From Woeseiaceae bacterium (GTDB lineage: Bacteria; Pseudomonadota; Gammaproteobacteria; Steroidobacterales; Woeseiaceae), in contig JANQGQ010000012.1 in NCBI GenBank assembly GCA_028277185.1, positions 62,001-126,000 on the forward strand: a DNA stretch of 64,000 nt. The letters are read 5' to 3'. A model generated the notes under the pieces. The model made no database searches, was not told the DNA's origin, and was given only the letters and a program-made list of their open reading frames with translations. Position 1 is the stretch's first letter, and the number at the start of each line of letters is the position of its first letter. This document shows positions 7,801 to 15,152 of this stretch, one piece after another. Position numbers and translations under genes: made by a program.

Positions 7801-9792
7801 ATCGGCGCGCTCGAGACGCTGTTGCTCGACAAGACCAACTATCTGTCGTTTGCCAGCGGCGACGGAGCCTGCCTGGGCTGCTCGGAGAAGACCGTCATGC
7901 ACCTGTTCGTCGCGACGGTCGAGGCACTGATGCAGCCGCGCGTCGCCGCGCACGTCGCGCACATCGACGAGCTGGTCAAGGGGCTCAAGCAGCAGGTGCA
8001 GGCCGAGCTGGTCGGCGAAATCGATCTCGGCAACACCGAAGAGATCGCGCGGGTCGTCGACGGCCTCGAAGGCGGCGACGTGACGCTGGCCGGCATCGCC
8101 GACCGGATCGAGACCGACCGCGGCTCGCAGCCGATCGACCCGGCCTGGCTCAAGCGCGTCACGGGCCTGATCGGCGAACTCGAACGACTCAAGTGGCGCT
8201 ACACGCAAGGGCAGACCGGCCAGGGCAGGGCAAGCATGGGCATGCTCAACGCGACCGGCTGCACGTCGGTGTGGGGCAGCACTTATCCCTACAACCCGTA
8301 TCCCTTCCCCTGGGCCAATCACCTGTTCCAGGACGCGCCCTCGCTGGCGATGGGCGTGTTCGAAGGGCACATGGTGAAGATGGCGGAAGGCTTCAGGGCC
8401 ATCCGCAAGGCGGAGCTCGAACTCGCCGGCGAGTACCGGCCGTCCGAGCACGACGCGTTCTTTACGTACTTCGACTGGGCCGGGTTCAGCGACGATGAGT
8501 TCAAACTGTGCCCGCCGGTCGTCGCGGTCGGCGGCGACGGCGCCATGTACGACATCGGTTTCCAGAACCTGTCGCGACTGATGATGTCCGGAAAGCCGAT
8601 CAAGGTGCTGGTTGTCGATACGCAGGTTTACTCGAATACCGGTGGCCAGGCCTGCACCTCCGGTTTCTTCGGTCAGGTATCCGACATGGCGCAGTTCGGC
8701 AAGGCGCGCAGCGGCAAGCAGGAGATCCGCAAGGAGATCGGGCTGGTCGGGATGGCACACCGCACGACCTACGTCATGCAGGGCGCTATCTCGAACGCGA
8801 GTCACATGATCGAGGGCTTCATCGAGGGGCTTTTGGCGCGGCGGCCCGCGCTGTTCAATCTGTACACGTCGTGCCAGCCCGAGCACGGCATCGGCGACGA
8901 CATGGGCGCGCACCAGGCGAAGCTTGCCGTGGAGTCGCGCGCCTATCCGCTGTTCCGCTACGACCCCGATAAGGGCGAAACGCCGGCCGAATGCTTCGAC
9001 CTCGAAGGCAACCCCGAGCTCGACGCCGACTGGCCGGTCTACACGCTGGACTATCTCGAGGACGGCCGGCGCCGGAGCATGGAGCTGCCGATGACCTTCG
9101 CCGACTTCGCGATGACCGAGGTGCGCTTTCGTAAGCACTTTCGAACGGCGCCACCGGACACCTGGAACGACAAGATGGTGCCGCTGGCGGAGTTTCTCGA
9201 TCTCGATGCCGAGTCCCGCGAGGGCCGCTTCCCATACATCTGGAGCGTCGACCGGGAGAATCGTTTGTCGCGTCTCCTGCTCGACGAGGCCATGGTCGAG
9301 TCCTGCGAGGACCGCCGGCAGTTCTGGAAGATGCTCCGCGCGCTTGCGGGCACCGATCAGGAGCCCGTGCCGGTCGCGGAGATCGAGGCGCGCGTGCGCC
9401 GCGAGACGGTCGCGAAGATTGCCGAGGGCCTCGGCCGCTTCGCTGACAGTGACGAGCCGGTGGACATCGGGCTGGCCGGCGCACCGGCCTCTGCCGACAC
9501 GGACGGCGCCGCCGCCAGTGGCGACAGCGCCGCCGGCGACTACATGGCACCCTGGCTCGACACCGACGAGTGCACGGCCTGCGACGAGTGCGTCAAGCTG
9601 AATCCGGCGATCTTCGAGTACAACGCCGACAAAAAGGCCGTGATCAGGGATCCGGAGGGCGGGCCGTACAGCGATCTCGTGCGCGCCGCCGAGAAATGCA
9701 CGGCGGGCGTCATCCACCCGGGCCTGCCGCGCGACCGGAGCGCCGCCGACATCGACAAGTGGATTGCCCGCGGCGAGAAGTACAACGGCTGA
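4867..9792 (+). CDS. Pyruvate:ferredoxin (flavodoxin) oxidoreductase-like 2-oxoacid oxidoreductase, fused to C-terminal ferredoxin
   Basis: 1,641 residues, about 450 longer than usual single-chain NifJ/PFOR. Order: N-terminal thiamine-binding half with YPITPSTQMGEYW (about residue 38); transketolase-C and gamma domains (GGWGAITTGKNLA); first 4Fe-4S motif NCTACGDCYTVCPD from Cys788; second CKGCMECVAVCDDDALKP from Cys924; TPP domain beginning DGACLGCSEKT (Cys1002), then LNATGCTSVWGS and GGDGAMYDIGFQNLSRLM (about 1222), DTQVYSNTGGQA. A separate C-terminal ferredoxin-like unit starts at Cys1569 (CTACDECVKLNP). Roughly 125 residues separate the two clusters and about 100 helical residues are inserted after Cys1002. 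The reaction is 2-oxoacid + CoA to acyl-CoA + CO2 + reduced ferredoxin. Pyruvate is the likely substrate but this is inferred. It sits between rnfB and rnfC, 3 nt before rnfC. Confidence 0.9.
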   Translation: MKSKKASVKYPGKPAAMDGNTAVICCERESSDAAGAYPITPSTQMGEYWAEAAAAGHINVSGRPLIFVEPEGEHAAAAVTAGMSMTGLRAANFSSGQGIAYMHESLYAAVGKRLPYVLNIGARAMTKSTLNVHAGHDDYHCIDDTGFFQLFASNAQAAADLNIIAHRIAELALTPGAVAQDGFLTTHLIESIRVPERELIEEFLGRPDDIIDTPTPAQRIIYGDTRRRIPELWDVDNPVMAGLVENQDAYMQSVAAQRPYFFDHVREIAEEAFEAFAGLTGRRYAPVTTYRADDADYLIVGQGSMIPTAEIVADYLRKTRKLKVGVVGVTMFRPFPADLIAAELKGRKGVAVLERLDQPLAGDLPLMREIRGAIGKCLENGRGNGQLPFPDLPRFTKLDDAPPLYSGSFGMGSRDLQPEGLIGAVENMLPDGPQRRLFYLSIDFLRDKPFTPKQEVYQQTIEDAYPHVRELSLRGSENPNLMPPDSITARLHSIGGWGAITTGKNLAMTLYDLLGYDIKANPKYGSEKKGQPTTFYLSAAPEPIKVNCEYYYVDVVLSPDPNVFHHTNALAGLKDGGVFIIQSDLKDPADVWASIPIQFQQIIVEKKQRVFWLDAFRIAREEATDADLQLRMQGVAFQGAFFRAAPVFEQKGLDDRALLTAIRAQLEYKFGDKGARVVEDNMRVVKRGFDELREIVDKPFTLKGNGVSAVPPEPAIPVMVRRLPEGDSGVSDIHRFWEQTGNFYSRGMGSDNLTDPFIGLGTMPAATAMFRDMTGIRFEHPEWNAENCTACGDCYTVCPDTAIPGLVNEVGEVLDTVVNRVKKSGKPAKHLPKAVRTMERHLRAEMAEATESDPVSAMFAAAIRKTVADTDDASRDAVAEEFGGFSEELNGYQFALSRPYYTLPEKKQAGEGGLLSITVNPYTCKGCMECVAVCDDDALKPVTQTKDSIETLREHWDFWLDLPNTPRKYQRFDDLEERIGALETLLLDKTNYLSFASGDGACLGCSEKTVMHLFVATVEALMQPRVAAHVAHIDELVKGLKQQVQAELVGEIDLGNTEEIARVVDGLEGGDVTLAGIADRIETDRGSQPIDPAWLKRVTGLIGELERLKWRYTQGQTGQGRASMGMLNATGCTSVWGSTYPYNPYPFPWANHLFQDAPSLAMGVFEGHMVKMAEGFRAIRKAELELAGEYRPSEHDAFFTYFDWAGFSDDEFKLCPPVVAVGGDGAMYDIGFQNLSRLMMSGKPIKVLVVDTQVYSNTGGQACTSGFFGQVSDMAQFGKARSGKQEIRKEIGLVGMAHRTTYVMQGAISNASHMIEGFIEGLLARRPALFNLYTSCQPEHGIGDDMGAHQAKLAVESRAYPLFRYDPDKGETPAECFDLEGNPELDADWPVYTLDYLEDGRRRSMELPMTFADFAMTEVRFRKHFRTAPPDTWNDKMVPLAEFLDLDAESREGRFPYIWSVDRENRLSRLLLDEAMVESCEDRRQFWKMLRALAGTDQEPVPVAEIEARVRRETVAKIAEGLGRFADSDEPVDIGLAGAPASADTDGAAASGDSAAGDYMAPWLDTDECTACDECVKLNPAIFEYNADKKAVIRDPEGGPYSDLVRAAEKCTAGVIHPGLPRDRSAADIDKWIARGEKYNG

Positions 9793-9795
9793 GCG

Positions 9796-11136
9796 ATGGC
9801 TGGCTTAGCTGCACGTTACCCGAGCTTCAGGCACGGAATTCATCCGCCCGAGGCCAAGCGCGACACCTGCGAGGCAGAGATTCGGCAGTTCCCGTTCGCG
9901 CCTGCGCTCATCGTCCCCCTGTCGCAGCATGCGGGCAAGCCATCCATACCGGTCGTGCGCGAAGGGCAGGAAGTCGTCCGCGGCCAGGTGCTCGCGCGCG
10001 CGGACGGGTTCATGTCCGTGCCGCAGCACGCACCGGTCAGCGGGGTCGTGCGCCGCATCGCGCTCGCGCCCGCGATCTCCGGCCGCATGACCGAGGCGGT
10101 CTATCTCGAGCCGTTTCCGGGTTCGTCGCAGGAGGTTCCCGACGGCGAAGGCCTCGACGCAGAGTCCGCAAGCCCCGAGGAGATCGTTCTCGCGATCCAG
10201 GCGGCGGGCATCGTCGGACTCGGCGGGGCCGCGTTCCCGACGCACGTCAAGTTACGGCCGCCCGACGACCGGCGCATACACACGCTGATGCTCAACGGCG
10301 TCGAGTGCGAGCCTTACCTGACGACCGACCACCGCGTGATGCTCGAGCAGTCCGATGACGTGCACATGGGCATCCGCTACCTGCTCAAGGCGACGGGCGC
10401 CGGGCGCGCGATCATCGGCATCGAAGCGAATAAGCTGGATGCCGCGGAGCGTCTGCGCGAGACGGCGCCGGCCGACCTGCCGGTAGAGACCCGGGTGGTT
10501 ACGGTCAAGTATCCGCAGGGCGCGGAGAAGATGCTCATCACGGCGCTGTTGGGCAGCGAGGTTCCGTCGGGCGGGCTGCCGTCCGATGTCGGGGTCGTGG
10601 TCATCAACGTAGCGACCGCTGCCGAGATCGGCCGCTTGCTGCCGCGCGGCCGCGGGATTCAGGAGCGGGTCGTAACGATTACCGGTCCCGCCGTTGGCAA
10701 AAAGGGTAACTACCGGATTCCGATCGGCACGCCGCTGCGCTTCGCGCTCGGGCAGGTCGACGTCAGCGACGACGTGTCGCGCGTGTTCCTCGGCGGGCCG
10801 ATGATGGGGCAGGCGCTGTCGAGCCTCGACGTTCCCATCACCAAGGGGACGTCCGGATTCGTCGCGTTCACGTCGAAGGAGACGGGTACGCGACCCCAGG
10901 AGTATCCCTGTATTCGCTGCGCCTACTGCGTGGACGCCTGCCCGGTATTCCTGAACCCGTCGCAGCTCGGTCTTCTCGCGAAGAACGGCGAGTACGCGGC
11001 GATGGCCGACGAGTACCGTCTCATGGACTGCTTCGAGTGCGGCTCGTGCACCTACGTTTGCCCCTCGCACATTCCGCTCGTCCAGCGTTTTCGCCAGGCG
11101 AAGGCGATCCTGCGCGAAGGGCGGTCGAAACCGTGA
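9796..11136 (+). CDS. rnfC: Rnf electron-transport complex subunit C
   Basis: 446 residues, soluble. The N-terminus carries the RnfC signature FRHGIHPPEAKRDT. A barrel-sandwich-like segment (VPLSQHAGKPSIPVVREGQ) is followed by the flavin/NADH-binding region GIVGLGGAAFPTHVKL and the SLBB-like part. Two ferredoxin-type 4Fe-4S clusters lie at the C-terminus: CIRCAYCVDACPVFLNP and CFECGSCTYVCPSHIPLV. RnfC is the NAD(H)-reacting subunit on the cytoplasmic face. It starts 3 nt after the PFOR stop and is followed by rnfD after 7 nt, so co-transcription and coupling are likely. It lacks the long repetitive C-terminal tail found in E. coli RsxC. Confidence 0.95.
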   Translation: MAGLAARYPSFRHGIHPPEAKRDTCEAEIRQFPFAPALIVPLSQHAGKPSIPVVREGQEVVRGQVLARADGFMSVPQHAPVSGVVRRIALAPAISGRMTEAVYLEPFPGSSQEVPDGEGLDAESASPEEIVLAIQAAGIVGLGGAAFPTHVKLRPPDDRRIHTLMLNGVECEPYLTTDHRVMLEQSDDVHMGIRYLLKATGAGRAIIGIEANKLDAAERLRETAPADLPVETRVVTVKYPQGAEKMLITALLGSEVPSGGLPSDVGVVVINVATAAEIGRLLPRGRGIQERVVTITGPAVGKKGNYRIPIGTPLRFALGQVDVSDDVSRVFLGGPMMGQALSSLDVPITKGTSGFVAFTSKETGTRPQEYPCIRCAYCVDACPVFLNPSQLGLLAKNGEYAAMADEYRLMDCFECGSCTYVCPSHIPLVQRFRQAKAILREGRSKP

Positions 11137-11143
11137 GCAGATC

Positions 11144-12178
11144 GTGAGCGACAGCGGCCGCGTGCTGGAGATCGATTCCTCGCCGCACATTCGCGCGGGG
11201 CACAGCGTAGACACGATCATGCGCCACGTCGCCTACGCGTTGCTGCCGGCGACGGCATTCGCCGTGTACGTGTTCGGGCTCGTCGCGGCCGTCACGATCG
11301 GCGTTGCCGTGGCAAGCTGTCTTCTGGCCGAGTACTTTCTGACGCGCGCCGCGGGCCGTCCCGCGACGCTCGGCGACTGGTCCGTCGTCGTCACGGGACT
11401 GATCTACGGCCTGACGCTGCCGCCCGGTCTGCCTGCCTGGATGGTCGCGCTCGGCGGTTTCGCCGGCGTCGGCATCGGCAAATACCTGTTCGGCGGGCTC
11501 GGCTACAACGCGTTCAACCCCGCTCTCGTGGGGCGGGCCTTCCTGCAGGCGGCGTTCCCGGTCTCGATGACGACCTGGCTCGTTCCGCTCGGCGACGGCC
11601 GCTTCTGGACGCTGCCGTCCTCGACTCTGACGCTGCCGTTCGCGACGCCGGTCTACGACGCGGTCAGCGGCGCCACGCCGCTTGCCGCGATGAAGTTCGC
11701 CGGCGAGACGACCGCGACGGCCGATCTCGTCATGGGCCTGACGAGCGGCTCCACGGGCGAGACGAGCGCGGTCCTGTTGCTGGCGGGCGGGCTGTATCTC
11801 GCGGCGCGGAAGATGCTCAACTGGCGCATACCGCTTGCGATTCTCGCGACGGTCTATCTCCTGTCCGCGCTCGTGCACACCGTCGCGCCGAACGACTATC
11901 CGCCGCCGGGTTTCATGCTGTTCAGCGGCGGTCTCATGCTCGGCGCGCTGTTCATGGCGACCGATATGGTCGCCTCGCCAATGACCGCGCGCGGCTGCGT
12001 CCTGTACGGCGTGCTCATCGGTCTGCTCGTCGTCGTGATCCGTCTGTGGGGCGGCATGCCCGAAGGCGTGATGTACGCGATCCTGTTCGCAAACGCGGTC
12101 TCGCCGCACATCGACAGCCTCGTCAGGCCAAGGGTATACGGCACCGCGAACCGCCCGGGTTCCGGGGGGTCCTCGTGA
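11144..12178 (+). CDS. rnfD: Rnf electron-transport complex subunit D
   Basis: 344 residues with a GTG start at 11144 just after the rnfC stop. It is multi-pass (about 9-10 membrane segments) with the family pattern PHIRAGHSVDTIMRHVAYALLP near the N-terminus, GGLGYNAFNPALVGRAFL in the middle and the covalent-FMN attachment motif SGAT (in YDAVSGATPLAA), where the Thr carries FMN through a phosphoester bond. RnfD is one of the membrane core subunits. Its stop overlaps the rnfG start by 4 nt (GTGA). Confidence 0.95.
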   Translation: MSDSGRVLEIDSSPHIRAGHSVDTIMRHVAYALLPATAFAVYVFGLVAAVTIGVAVASCLLAEYFLTRAAGRPATLGDWSVVVTGLIYGLTLPPGLPAWMVALGGFAGVGIGKYLFGGLGYNAFNPALVGRAFLQAAFPVSMTTWLVPLGDGRFWTLPSSTLTLPFATPVYDAVSGATPLAAMKFAGETTATADLVMGLTSGSTGETSAVLLLAGGLYLAARKMLNWRIPLAILATVYLLSALVHTVAPNDYPPPGFMLFSGGLMLGALFMATDMVASPMTARGCVLYGVLIGLLVVVIRLWGGMPEGVMYAILFANAVSPHIDSLVRPRVYGTANRPGSGGSS

Positions 12179-12846
12179 CGGCTTCGATCGACGCCTGGCC
12201 CATGTACCGCGCGCTGGTGGGGATCGGGGTGGGCTGCGGATTGCTCATCGCGCTCGTCTACGTGGGCACGCTGCCGCACATCGAGCGTCAGCGCGCCGCG
12301 GCGCTCGAGCAAGCCGTGTTCGCGGTGTTGCCGGGTTCCGCATCGCGGCGAACCTTCGTGTTCGACGCGGCCGGCACGCTGGTCGCGGACACCGGGTCGG
12401 ACGGCAGCCGGGTCCACGCCGGCTACGATGCGGCGGGGCGCTTGTTGGGCGTGGCGATCGAGGCCGAGGGGATGGGCTACGCCGACACAATCGAAATCCT
12501 CTACGGCTACGTGCCCGCGGACGAGCGCATCGTAGGCTTGCGCGTGCTGGCCAGCAAGGAGACGCCCGGACTCGGCGACAAGATCGAGACCGACGAGCGC
12601 TACCGGGCAAACTTCGAGGCGCTCGACGTGCGCCTCGACGCGGCCGGTGAGGCCCTGGTCAATCCGATCGCCGTCGTGAAACCGGGGACGAAGTCCAACG
12701 CCTGGGAGATCGACGGCATCACGGGCGCGACGATCTCCGCGCAGGCGGTCGGCAACACCGTCGCGGCAAGCGCGGCGCGCTGGCTGCCCGCCGTCCGGCG
12801 CAATCGCGAGGCGCTCGCGGCAGGGGGACAGCATGACGAATCCTGA
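12175..12846 (+). CDS. rnfG: Rnf electron-transport complex subunit G
   Basis: The GTG at 12175 overlaps the rnfD stop (GTGA), giving 223 residues; the open frame extends further upstream only as an artefact. One N-terminal membrane segment (about residues 10-28) anchors a periplasmic FMN-binding domain. The flavinylation motif is DGITGATIS near residue 180, where the Thr of GAT receives FMN from ApbE. No apbE gene lies in this window, so flavin transfer for RnfD and RnfG depends on a gene elsewhere. The conserved KETPGLGDKIE segment is also present. Its 3' end overlaps rnfE by 14 nt. Confidence 0.94.
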   Translation: MTASIDAWPMYRALVGIGVGCGLLIALVYVGTLPHIERQRAAALEQAVFAVLPGSASRRTFVFDAAGTLVADTGSDGSRVHAGYDAAGRLLGVAIEAEGMGYADTIEILYGYVPADERIVGLRVLASKETPGLGDKIETDERYRANFEALDVRLDAAGEALVNPIAVVKPGTKSNAWEIDGITGATISAQAVGNTVAASAARWLPAVRRNREALAAGGQHDES

Positions 12847-13471
12847 GACGCCGTCGTCCACCAATGAATTCATGAAAGGCTTGTGGCGGGAGAACCCCGT
12901 GTTCGTGCAGGTGCTCGGGATGTGCCCGGTGCTCGCGGTGAGCAACACGGCCATGAATGCGCTGGCCATGGGGCTTGCGACCGCGTTCGTACTCCTGATG
13001 TCGAACCTGCTCGTCTCGCTGCTGCGCGACTTCATCCCGCGGCAGGTCCGGATCGCCAGCTACATCCTGATCATCGCGACCTTCGTAACGCTCACCGACT
13101 ACGCGATCGAAGCGATCAGCCTCGACCTGCACAAGGCGCTGGGTGCATTCATCTCGCTGATCGTCGCCAACTGCCTGATCCTCGGCCGCGCCGAAGCCTT
13201 TGCGTCGAAAAACGGGGTTGGAAATGCGGCGCTGGACGCGCTCGGCATGGGTGCGGGCTTCACGCTGGCGCTGTTCTGTCTCGGCGCGGTCCGCGAACTG
13301 CTGGGCGCCGGCAGCCTGTTCGGCTTTGCCGTACTTCCTGGCGGGTTCGAGCCCTGGATCGTCATGATCCTGCCGAGCGGCGGGTTCTTCACGCTGGCCT
13401 TCTGGTTGATCGCGATACGAATATTTGAACGGCGCCGGGAGCGGCGGCAAACGGCGGAGGCGCTGCAATGA
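12833..13471 (+). CDS. rnfE: Rnf electron-transport complex subunit E
   Basis: 212 residues, six predicted membrane segments. Family features include NEFMKGLWRENPVFVQVLGMCPVLAVSN at the N-terminus, with the conserved Cys of GMCP thought to help hold a membrane iron-sulfur centre together with RnfA. ILIIATFVTLTDYAIEA and SLIVANCLILGRAEAFA, with a second conserved Cys in ANC, follow. RnfE and RnfA form an inverted-topology pair. The start lies inside the end of rnfG and the stop overlaps rnfA (ATGA). Confidence 0.95.
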   Translation: MTNPETPSSTNEFMKGLWRENPVFVQVLGMCPVLAVSNTAMNALAMGLATAFVLLMSNLLVSLLRDFIPRQVRIASYILIIATFVTLTDYAIEAISLDLHKALGAFISLIVANCLILGRAEAFASKNGVGNAALDALGMGAGFTLALFCLGAVRELLGAGSLFGFAVLPGGFEPWIVMILPSGGFFTLAFWLIAIRIFERRRERRQTAEALQ

Positions 13472-14052
13472 ACGAGCAGCCGATCTGGTCGATCTTCGTC
13501 AACGCCGCGCTGGTCAACAACTTCGTATTGGCCTATTTCCTGGGGATCTGCCCGTTTCTCGGCGTGTCTCAGAAGGTCGCGACGGCGGCGCGCATGGGCG
13601 GTGCCGTCATGTTCGTGATGCTCGTGAGCTCCGTCTGCGCGTTCGGCATCCATCACGTGCTGCTTGCGATCGGCACGCCGTTCCTCGAGCTCATCGCATT
13701 CATTACAGTGATCGCCTCGACGGTGCAGCTCGTGGAGATGATCATCCGCAAGTTCAGTCCCGCGCTGTTCCGGGCGCTCGGGATCTTCCTGCCGTTGATC
13801 ACGACCAATTGCGCGATCTTAGGGCTTGCGCTCTTCCAGACAAACCGCGAGTACGATTTCGTTCAGTGCCTGGCCTATGCGCTCGGCGCCGGTGTGGGCT
13901 TCACACTTGCGCTCGTCCTGATGGCCGGCATCCGCGAGAAACTGACGCTTGCGCCCGTGCCCGATGTCGTCGAAGGCACGGCGAGCGCCCTGCTCGTGGC
14001 CGGGATTCTGTCGCTGACCTTCATGGGTTTCGCGGGGCTGGGCGCGCAATGA
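13468..14052 (+). CDS. rnfA: Rnf electron-transport complex subunit A
   Basis: 194 residues, six membrane segments, homologous in layout to RnfE. Diagnostic motifs are NFVLAYFLGICPFLGVSQK, with its conserved Cys, and LPLITTNCAILGLALF with the second Cys. The 4-nt ATGA overlap with rnfE and the 4-nt overlap with the next small gene point to one tightly coupled transcript. Subunit order C-D-G-E-A is that of anaerobe-type rnf operons rather than the A-B-C-D-G-E order of E. coli rsx. Confidence 0.95.
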   Translation: MNEQPIWSIFVNAALVNNFVLAYFLGICPFLGVSQKVATAARMGGAVMFVMLVSSVCAFGIHHVLLAIGTPFLELIAFITVIASTVQLVEMIIRKFSPALFRALGIFLPLITTNCAILGLALFQTNREYDFVQCLAYALGAGVGFTLALVLMAGIREKLTLAPVPDVVEGTASALLVAGILSLTFMGFAGLGAQ

Positions 14053-14276
14053 TCGTTACACTCCTGTCTGCTGCCGCATTGACCGCCTTCCTGCTCGTCG
14101 GCTGGGTCTTCGTGCAGCGGGCCTGGCAGCGGACCTTCCCTGAGGCCAGCGACGGCCGGGACGGCGACGGCGATTGGGACGCGCTGGCGTGCCGGGGGGG
14201 CGGCTGCGGCAGCTGCACGGGCGACTGCCGCAAAACCGAATTCAAACGAGACTCCAAGCGGGGAGCAGAACGATGA
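14049..14276 (+). CDS. Small membrane protein with C-terminal four-Cys cluster
   Basis: 75 residues. The N-terminus is one membrane helix (about residues 2-22), followed by a charged linker (EASDGRDGDGDWD) and a compact Cys motif, CRGGGCGSCTGDC: four cysteines in 13 residues. It overlaps rnfA by 4 nt at its start and the FNR gene by 4 nt at its end, so it belongs to the operon. The single-helix plus Cys-cluster layout recalls NqrM, the Cys-containing maturation factor of Na+-NQR, but the Cys spacing is not the same and I cannot claim homology. Possible roles are assembly of an iron centre in RnfA/RnfE or electron transfer. Function unknown. Confidence 0.8.
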   Translation: MIVTLLSAAALTAFLLVGWVFVQRAWQRTFPEASDGRDGDGDWDALACRGGGCGSCTGDCRKTEFKRDSKRGAER

Positions 14277-15127
14277 AGCTCGACGACTACGACAAACAAC
14301 GACGCTACGAGGCCACGGTCGTCTCCAGCCAGCGCATCACGGCCGACGAAAGCGACGCCGAGATCCGCGAAATCGTGCTGGAGATCGCGGCGGACTTCAG
14401 CTTCGCGATCGGCCAGAGCATCGGCGTGATCACGCCCGGGCCGCATGCGCTCAGCCACGATGAGCACTTCAGGCTCTACAGCATCGCCGATACACCGACT
14501 GCCGAGGCCGGCAAGTCGCGCATCGTGATCGCGGTGCGGCGCGTCAACTATATCGACGAGTACAGCGGCGAGCGCTACGACGGGATCAGCTCTAACTATT
14601 TGTGCGATCGGCAGGCCGGCGACCGGGTCACGATCACGGGGCCGTACGGAATCGTCTTCGAAGTGCCGGAGAACAAGGAAGCGAATCTGATCCTGATCGG
14701 TGCCGGAACGGGCATCGCCCCGTTTCGCGCCTTCGTCAAGCACATCTATCAGGACGTTCGGGACTGGAAGGGCAAGGTGCGCCTGTTCTACGGCGCACAT
14801 ACGGGGCTCGAGCTCGTCTACATGAACGAGCATCGGGACGACTTCGCGCTCTACTACGACGAGGACACGTTCGAGGCGTTCACGGCGCTGTCGCCGCGGC
14901 CGAACTGGGCCGACCCGATCGCCTGGGACTACGCGCTGGAGTCCCGTTCCGAAGAGATCCTCGAGATGCTCGACGACCCGAATACCTACGTTTACGTTGC
15001 CGGGCTCGAGCCGGTCAGGGACGAACTGGACGACGTGTTTGCCCGCATGACCGGATCGGAGGAGCGCTGGCACCGCCGCCGCGCGGAGCTCGTCGCCGGC
15101 GGGCGCTGGACCGAACTGCTCTACTGA
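14273..15127 (+). CDS. Ferredoxin--NADP(+) reductase family protein
   Basis: 284 residues from the ATG at 14273, which has GGGGAG 5-6 nt upstream and overlaps the previous stop. It has the plant-type two-domain FNR layout: an FAD-binding barrel with RLYSIADTP (FAD contact) and GISSNYLCDRQAGDRVTITGP, then an NADP-binding domain beginning LILIGAGTGIAPFRAF with LFYGAHTGLELVY. It ends in the aromatic C-terminal Tyr (ELLY) often found in FNRs that stack on the flavin. It would exchange electrons between ferredoxin and NADP(H). As last gene of the PFOR-Rnf cluster it links the ferredoxin pool to NADPH. Confidence 0.92.
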   Translation: MKLDDYDKQRRYEATVVSSQRITADESDAEIREIVLEIAADFSFAIGQSIGVITPGPHALSHDEHFRLYSIADTPTAEAGKSRIVIAVRRVNYIDEYSGERYDGISSNYLCDRQAGDRVTITGPYGIVFEVPENKEANLILIGAGTGIAPFRAFVKHIYQDVRDWKGKVRLFYGAHTGLELVYMNEHRDDFALYYDEDTFEAFTALSPRPNWADPIAWDYALESRSEEILEMLDDPNTYVYVAGLEPVRDELDDVFARMTGSEERWHRRRAELVAGGRWTELLY

Positions 15128-15152
15128 TCTGCGATAGGGAAGCGTAACGGTC

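Noticed and set aside
4678..9717. Very long open frame (1,679 codons) on the minus strand opposite PFOR
   Set aside because: It mirrors the PFOR gene; GC-rich codon use leaves the antisense frame without stops. Its translation is Arg/His/Val-rich low-complexity sequence with no motifs, whereas the plus strand has full PFOR motifs.
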